From Atrina japonica (Eukaryota > Mollusca > Bivalvia > Pterioida > Pinnidae), in NCBI GenBank assembly GCA_030159075.1, contig BROG01000153.1:124001-188000 (forward strand): a stretch of DNA of 64,000 bases, read 5' to 3'. Made by a program: the position numbers and the translations under genes. This document shows positions 62,612 to 64,000 of the stretch, piece by piece (the first letter of the stretch is position 1; every line of letters begins with the position of its first letter). The notes beneath the pieces were generated by a model. It ran no database searches. It was not told where the DNA came from and saw only the letters and a list, made by a program, of their open reading frames with translations.

Positions 62612-64000
62612 ACGAAAGATATTACTGTAAACAGAGACGTAAAATGAACAACCAGGCTATACGACAAACGCGACAATTTCGGATTTCCAATCGACAATTT
62701 TCCACATTTAATTAGCAATTTTCCAGGGCGTGTTTTACATGTGACCATTTCATATACAGAGTGAAACTACTCACTGATAAATTGTTCTCAGAGTGATATC
62801 AAGAATTGCATTTGATGTCATCGTTCCGCAAATTTTACGGTCGGTGTAACGTCCTTGTTTGCAATTATTTTTTTCACTTAATGGAATGCTCTGTTACCTG
62901 CTCGGTTGATTGTTGAGTCGTCTGTACCGATTGTGACGGGAATTTCTTCTTCAATTAATTCATTTAAATTTTACTCAGCGGGTGTGACCAAGGAATGCTT
63001 ACTCCTCGATAACACCTCATCCCATCTCTGTATCTCCAATTGTCAGTGTTTCTGCAATATTCTCCAGACTTGTATATTGTATCCTTGACATCATGAGGAT
63101 TAATACCTTGGTATATATAAAACATGTCAGTTACCAAAGTATAAATATTTAGGATGTCCAGGATATAGATACAAATCTGGTAAAATGGACAAAGACGGAC
63201 CTCTGGAAACCAAGAGGTGGTATCAGGAGCCATTAAGGAGTACGCATCCCCTGTCGACCGGTCACACCAGCCGTGAGTCCACAGTCAAGTCCAAATGAAA
63301 AACGTGAGGAACGAATCCTCGTCACAATTGGTACAGACGTCTCAACAACCGCCAACGAATACGCAATTATACCGACCGTAAACTTTGCAGAACATTGACA
63401 TCAAAGCGGTTTTCGATATCCCTGTGCCAATAAACTGTATATGAAATATTAATATGTTGAACAATCCCTGGCATATCGGATCATTTGTGAAATATAAACT
63501 CCATATGCGGGTGACTGTTGGATATTACTACTTAAACGTGGAAAATTTACGATGGAAAAGTCGTCGCATTTGTCGTATTTGTCGTATAGCTTCGTTGCCA
63601 ATTTCCCGTCTATGTCTATAGTAAGTAAAATGTCTAAGTAAGAAGCGTGTTTGCTTGATTCTGTTGTATCTTTAATTTCTAGTTCGATGGGATAGATCGC
63701 ATTGACATATGTATCAAAGTTATATATCTAAACGTCTAATTAAAGGCCATCGCTAGCTTTTTCTTCTTTTGATTCAGCAATTTCTGAATGAAGTCTGCTT
63801 CGTATAAATAAAGGAACATGTCGGCCAATAAAGGGAGGGGGCACATTTGGTTCCCATAGGAATGCCGACAGTCTGTTGAAAGACCACGTCTCCGAACATT
63901 AAAAATATATTATCTATTAGAAATTCCAGCATGTTTTTATATCAACTTCAATGTATTTATGTGTAGAATCAGAATCACTAGATATTTAAATTTTCGGGTA
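47249..64000 (+). CDS. cytochrome P450, CYP2-like (gene 2, partial: exons 1-6)
   Basis: Tandem paralogue of gene 1, same strand, starting 4.9 kb after its stop. Exons seen: 47249-47600, 49880-50108, 50891-51008, 52534-52699, 54346-54482, 61169-61265; each has the same length and phase as in gene 1. No stop or shift interrupts the 366 codons present. Kept: membrane anchor, [11 protein letters not shown] hinge, WxxxR and ExxR. The I-helix reads AATETT, with Ala for the usual Gly. No match to gene 1 exons 7 or 8 was found between 61266 and 64000, so PERF and the haem cysteine should lie beyond the window unless the gene is truncated. Intron 5 is 6.7 kb against 0.7 kb in gene 1. Probably a functional ER monooxygenase gene; substrate unknown. 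Confidence 0.88.
47658..47850 (-). mobile_element. PLE 3' fragment in intron 1 of gene 2
   Basis: TCAGATACCAAATTATAAAT, GTCGACCGGTCACACCCACC and GTTGGTACAGACGTCTCA match PLE 3' ends. Confidence 0.7.
47955..48420 (-). mobile_element. second PLE 3' fragment in intron 1 of gene 2
   Basis: Longer copy including the antisense TFRKFYGR region (CACCGTAAAATTTGTGGAAC) and the AAATGTCCATATGTTGAACA segment. Confidence 0.7.
48785..49056 (-). repeat. SINE family A (A1 head) in intron 1 of gene 2
   Basis: Complete antisense copy, tail TTTGTTGTTGTTTAACGTTC to head antisense ACCGACTGAGCCAGGCCGGC. Close to the copy at 23011. Confidence 0.85.
49445..49650 (-). repeat. hammerhead-bearing repeat in intron 1 of gene 2
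   Basis: Inverse copy of 809-1000, including the GGTAACCACTGTAAA phrase and the ribozyme-like core. Confidence 0.65.
49469..49512 (-). ncRNA. hammerhead-like motif, antisense in P450 intron
   Basis: Minus strand: GCTCAA, TTGATGA (C to T in the first core base), AGTC-TAATT-GACA, GAAAC, GATC, GTC, CTGAGC. The loss of core C3 should abolish or weaken cleavage. Confidence 0.5.
49880..50108 (+). CDS. P450 gene 2 exon 2
   Basis: Follows ATATTTCAG; protein identical to gene 1 exon 2. Ends TTTAG before GTTTGT. Confidence 0.92.
50545..50865 (-). mobile_element. PLE 3' fragment in intron 2 of gene 2
   Basis: TCAGATACCACAGTATAAAT, GACAGACACGGACCTCTACT and GTTGACCGACCACACTTGCC; diverged copy. Confidence 0.65.
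50891..51008 (+). CDS. P450 gene 2 exon 3
   Basis: Follows ATACTAG; encodes [20 protein letters not shown] and the FPQSIRNLV end. Its last 31 bp form the first unit of a 64-bp triplication. Confidence 0.9.
50978..51169 (+). repeat. 64-bp tandem triplication across the exon 3 donor
   Basis: Units start at 50978, 51042 and 51106, each with TATGT-y-TTYYNCAG, CCATRCGAAAYCTG and a donor-like end. Unit 1 holds the true exon end; unit 2 has lost its GT donor (GGTGGAAAG); unit 3 reads TCGGTAAAA. Gene 1 has a single unit. Confidence 0.85.
51445..51648 (+). repeat. (GATA)n array in intron 3 of gene 2, first
   Basis: GATA runs with GGTGTATG interruptions and GACA variants. Confidence 0.9.
52093..52508 (+). 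repeat. (GATA)n array in intron 3 of gene 2, second
   Basis: Over 400 bp of GATA/GATG/GACA tetranucleotides, ending about 25 bp before exon 4, as in gene 1. Confidence 0.9.
52534..52699 (+). CDS. P450 gene 2 exon 4
   Basis: Follows TTTTTCGCAG; ends TTTCTAA before GTAAGT. Encodes [20 protein letters not shown] onward. Confidence 0.92.
52765..53008 (-). repeat. SINE family B with tail in intron 4 of gene 2
   Basis: Tail TTTTACGCCATATTCAACAA, body GTACTCGGGGGAGGCCATCG, antisense B-box region, head antisense ATGGCTCC. Confidence 0.75.
53009..54300. other. intron 4 of gene 2, unidentified
   Basis: No exon or repeat partner recognised. Confidence 0.35.
54346..54482 (+). CDS. P450 gene 2 exon 5 (I-helix variant)
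   Basis: Follows ATTTTACAG; ends GAGAAA before GTATGT. Encodes [20 protein letters not shown]. Confidence 0.92.
54730..55115 (+). mobile_element. PLE 3' fragment in intron 5 of gene 2
   Basis: Plus-strand copy from GATGTAAACTACTCACTGAC through GGTTGTTGAGACGTCTGTAC to the terminus GGACATCCTAAAGATTTATA. Confidence 0.75.
55598..55662 (-). repeat. SINE tail fragment (B-like)
   Basis: TTGTTTGTTGTTGTTTAACG, CCACTTTCAACAATATTTCA then TATCGTGGCGAG. Confidence 0.6.
56050..58663. mobile_element. insertion with 462/463-bp terminal direct repeats
   Basis: 56050-56511 and 58201-58663 are identical except for one extra A in an A-run. They flank 1.69 kb without a long frame. The layout suits a short non-autonomous LTR-type element (LARD/TRIM-like) in gene 2 intron 5. 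However, the repeats do not start TG and end CA, and no primer site or clear target duplication was found; a segmental duplication is the alternative. Confidence 0.6.
58736..58895 (-). repeat. SINE family B fragment
   Basis: Tail AAGTGTTTTACGCTTCACTC and part of the body (TTACAATATACCCGGAAAGA); the head is missing. Confidence 0.6.
58896..60600. other. intron 5 of gene 2, unidentified
   Basis: A small direct repeat occurs (TTTACAAACAATACGAGTCT at 59097; TTTACAAACACAACGAGTCG at 59171). Nothing else recognised. Confidence 0.35.
60640..60850 (+). repeat. diverged ~27-bp minisatellite (CTCGTTAAAACGCG)
   Basis: Repeated units of CTCGTTAAAACGCGATAGTT-like sequence, each with a TTAAAACG/CGTTTTAA self-complementary tendency. 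Confidence 0.65.
60971..60996 (+). repeat. 8-bp perfect inverted repeat
   Basis: TTCGCGAG (60971-60978) and CTCGCGAA (60989-60996) around 10 nt, next to TTCCCGCGAATAAAACTGGA. Confidence 0.7.
61169..61265 (+). CDS. P450 gene 2 exon 6 (ExxR)
   Basis: Follows TTTTTTTTCAG; encodes [20 protein letters not shown] and EVQR; ends AATATAG before GTCTGT. Confidence 0.92.
61266..62390 (+). other. intron 6 of gene 2, unidentified
   Basis: No match to P450 exon 7 found. AT-rich, no repeat partner seen. Confidence 0.4.
62393..62612 (+). repeat. (ATC)n and (GAT)n arrays in inverted orientation
   Basis: ATC array 62393-62468 and GAT array 62546-62612, which are complementary and could pair. Confidence 0.85.
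62636..63115 (+). mobile_element. PLE copy D, RT end and 3' region
   Basis: From CTATACGACAAACGCGACAA ([12 protein letters not shown]) through TTCCGCAAATTTTACGGTCG to the terminal CTTGACATCATGAGGATTAA. Decayed; in intron 6 of gene 2. Confidence 0.7.
63127..64000 (-). mobile_element. PLE copy C, cut by the window end
   Basis: Minus strand: terminus (CCAAAGTATAAATATTTAGG), 3' region, then RT from the SSNIP/LYDKR zone (about 63500-63640) to the antisense palm stretch (TTGGTTCCCATAGGAATGCC near 63850) and beyond. Tail-to-tail with copy D. A deletion near 63720 removes part of the YIDD region. Confidence 0.75.

Noticed and set aside
61266..64000. Exons 7 and 8 of P450 gene 2
   Set aside because: No sequence resembling LPHCPTE, PERF or the CxG haem loop is present; they must lie downstream or be lost.

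Overview
This is AT-rich, repeat-dense nuclear DNA of an animal, most likely a marine mollusc and probably a bivalve. The inference rests on genes split by introns, tRNA-headed SINEs whose bodies resemble those I know from molluscan genomes, Penelope-like (PLE) reverse transcriptase fragments of a type common in bivalves, an L1-like LINE tail and very long AT, GATA and ATC microsatellites. The species cannot be named from the sequence alone.

The only genes I can support are two tandem, same-strand cytochrome P450 genes of the CYP2-like (clan 2) microsomal type. Gene 1 (30679-42303) is complete: eight exons join in frame to 495 codons, with a membrane anchor, proline hinge, WxxxR, AGTETT I-helix, ExxR, PERF and a full haem loop. 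Its last intron uses a GC-AG splice pair. Gene 2 (47249 to beyond 64000) has the same six first exons with identical lengths and phases; exons 7 and 8, including the haem loop, must lie past the window. The pair also share a proximal promoter block. Exons 2 and 6 are far more alike (about 97-99% of bases) than exons 3, 4 and 5 (about 81-89%). Gene 2 also has a 64-bp triplication over the 3' end of exon 3, and Ala in place of the conserved I-helix Gly.

Region by region: 1-30400 is a graveyard of mobile elements with no host gene that I can recognise. It holds PLE copies on both strands (1553-3360, 9733-11290 and pieces), a Tc1-like transposase relic, an L1-like C-terminus (20525-21750), SINEs, local duplications, a self-complementary minisatellite and microsatellites. 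30400-42303 is P450 gene 1, 42304-47060 an intergenic stretch of mostly unidentified sequence, and 47060-64000 P450 gene 2. Gene 2 intron 5 (6.7 kb) carries a pair of near-identical 462/463-bp direct repeats around 1.7 kb, a likely young insertion. The window ends in two PLE copies placed tail to tail.

The most interesting non-coding signal is a hammerhead self-cleaving ribozyme-like motif at 924-969, upstream of a PLE reverse transcriptase, with four degenerate relatives including one in a P450 intron. PLEs are known to carry such ribozymes, so the class is established; the variants and their placement here are what deserve checking. I found no bacterial-type operon, CRISPR array or evident new multi-gene system.
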